Assembly (NCBI GenBank): GCA_014529385.2
Contig: CM043970.1
Span: 48,365,279 to 48,429,278 of the forward strand
Length of the DNA: 64,000 bases
From: Adiantum capillus-veneris
Lineage: Eukaryota > Streptophyta > Polypodiopsida > Polypodiales > Pteridaceae
Reading direction: 5' to 3'
The position numbers were made by a program, and so were the translations under genes. Below the pieces are notes generated by a model. That model had not been told where the DNA came from and did not search any database. It saw nothing but the letters and a program-made list of their open reading frames with translations. This document shows, one piece after another, positions 63,741-64,000 of the stretch (position 1 is its first letter; each line of letters starts with the position of its first letter).

Positions 63741-64000
63741 TTAAGACAAGCATAGATAATTGTGTCTGAAATCTGAGCATTTGGATTCTGGCTCCATCTA
63801 CAAATGGTATCTCTGCAAGCAAACCATCCTTCATTGAAAGTAGAGTTTCTTGATTGCTTGCCTCTATGGACAGCGTCACATTGCGTTTTGTTTGTCTCTG
63901 GGACTCCACTGCTACTTTTTCTTTCTCCTTAAGCTCTGCTTCCCTCATGTCCTCTGTTTGGCGAGCAATAGTCTCTGCCCTTGCCCTTATATTCACATCA
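63741..64000 (-). CDS. Exon with coiled coil, partial
   Basis: It runs in from the right edge. It reads NIRARAETIARQTEDMREAE, LKEKEKVAVESQRQTKRN, LSIEASNQETLLSMKDG and ARIQMLRFQTQLSMLVL, and ends at a GTAAGT donor in phase 1, as the next exon requires. Confidence 0.75.

Larger units (their letters stand above)
61771..64000 (-). pseudogene. Ulp1-type SUMO protease joined to FCP1/NIF-like phosphatase; 5' end outside the window
   Basis: Five exons on the minus strand with matching phases: 64000-63741 (partial), 63630-63408, 63319-63136, 63054-62407, 62334-61771. Order: a charged coiled coil (ETIARQTEDMREAELKEKEK); an Ulp1/C48 protease core with NNHHWSLICLDVD, VVWVFNSIKG (Asn where the catalytic Asp is usual) and PNQTNGNSCGWRCLLHAEY with the catalytic Cys; an acidic E/D-rich linker of about 190 residues; then a HAD phosphatase of the NIF/FCP1 type with RLIILDVNGLLL, VVVRPGTKEFI, RFRVAIWSS and TLQIDDTPEKGELNPPGTTI. 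Such proteins would remove SUMO and phosphate groups in the nucleus (inference). Two in-frame stops sit in the last exon: TAG at 62194-62196 and TAA at 62089-62091. It is either a decayed gene or a protein ending after the phosphatase start. Confidence 0.7.

Noticed and set aside
1-64000. tRNA, rRNA or snRNA genes
   Set aside because: I saw no cloverleaf boxes or ribosomal motifs by eye; the two primer-binding sites are complementary to tRNA ends but are not tRNA genes.

Overview
The window looks like nuclear DNA of a land plant with a large, transposon-rich genome. Evidence: a plant-type MscS-like (MSL) channel gene with GT-AG introns, an Athila/Tat-like Ty3 retrotransposon, a Ty1/copia fragment with an initiator-Met-type primer site, several LINEs, CACTA-like MITEs and many long GA and CA microsatellites. 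The genus cannot be told from the sequence. A seedless vascular plant or another large-genome plant is my guess, at low confidence. I see no bacterial operons, CRISPR array or RNA gene.

1-23 kb: one plus-strand MSL10-type mechanosensitive channel gene spread over at least nine recognisable exons (1524-23003). All splice phases agree. However, exon 1986-2644 carries a frame change and an in-frame TAA, and the start of the first recognisable exon lacks an AG acceptor. Its sixth intron (6488-22062, about 15.6 kb) has filled with nested transposons: a plus-strand LINE split by a 2.4 kb insertion (8.6-13.7 kb), a minus-strand LINE (14.4-17.6 kb), a 5'-truncated Ty3 copy (17.6-20.0 kb) and a second minus-strand LINE (20.5-22.0 kb) that ends about 60 bp before the splice acceptor.

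25-36 kb: a complete Ty3 element (24976-36218) with about 600 bp LTRs starting TGTAGC and ending GCTACA/GCTATA, 5 bp GTAGT target duplications, a primer-binding site, a gag-pol frame interrupted by one TGA, an integrase frame displaced by one base, a C-rich minisatellite and a third open frame of 711 codons after integrase.

36-60 kb: a patchwork of elements. It holds a LINE ORF1/endonuclease segment (37.6-39.5 kb) whose downstream part reappears at 47.4-48.0 kb, a minus-strand copia gag-protease piece (39.5-41.9 kb), three small CACTA-like palindromic MITEs (45.0-46.9 kb), a diverged tandem array (49.0-49.7 kb), two about 0.9 kb LTRs of one family (50.1 and 54.2 kb), and two copies of a decayed minus-strand retroelement with a zinc knuckle and two retropepsin-like segments (51.0-52.1 and 55.9-59.8 kb).

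60-64 kb: two host-like genes in convergent orientation. The plus-strand gene (60138-61498, two exons, 393 aa) has a transit-peptide-like N terminus and no family I recognise. The minus-strand gene (61771 to beyond 64000) joins a coiled-coil segment, an Ulp1/C48-type SUMO protease domain, an acidic linker and an FCP1/NIF-like HAD phosphatase domain. The phosphatase exon contains two in-frame stops. The protease-phosphatase combination is the most unusual protein architecture here.
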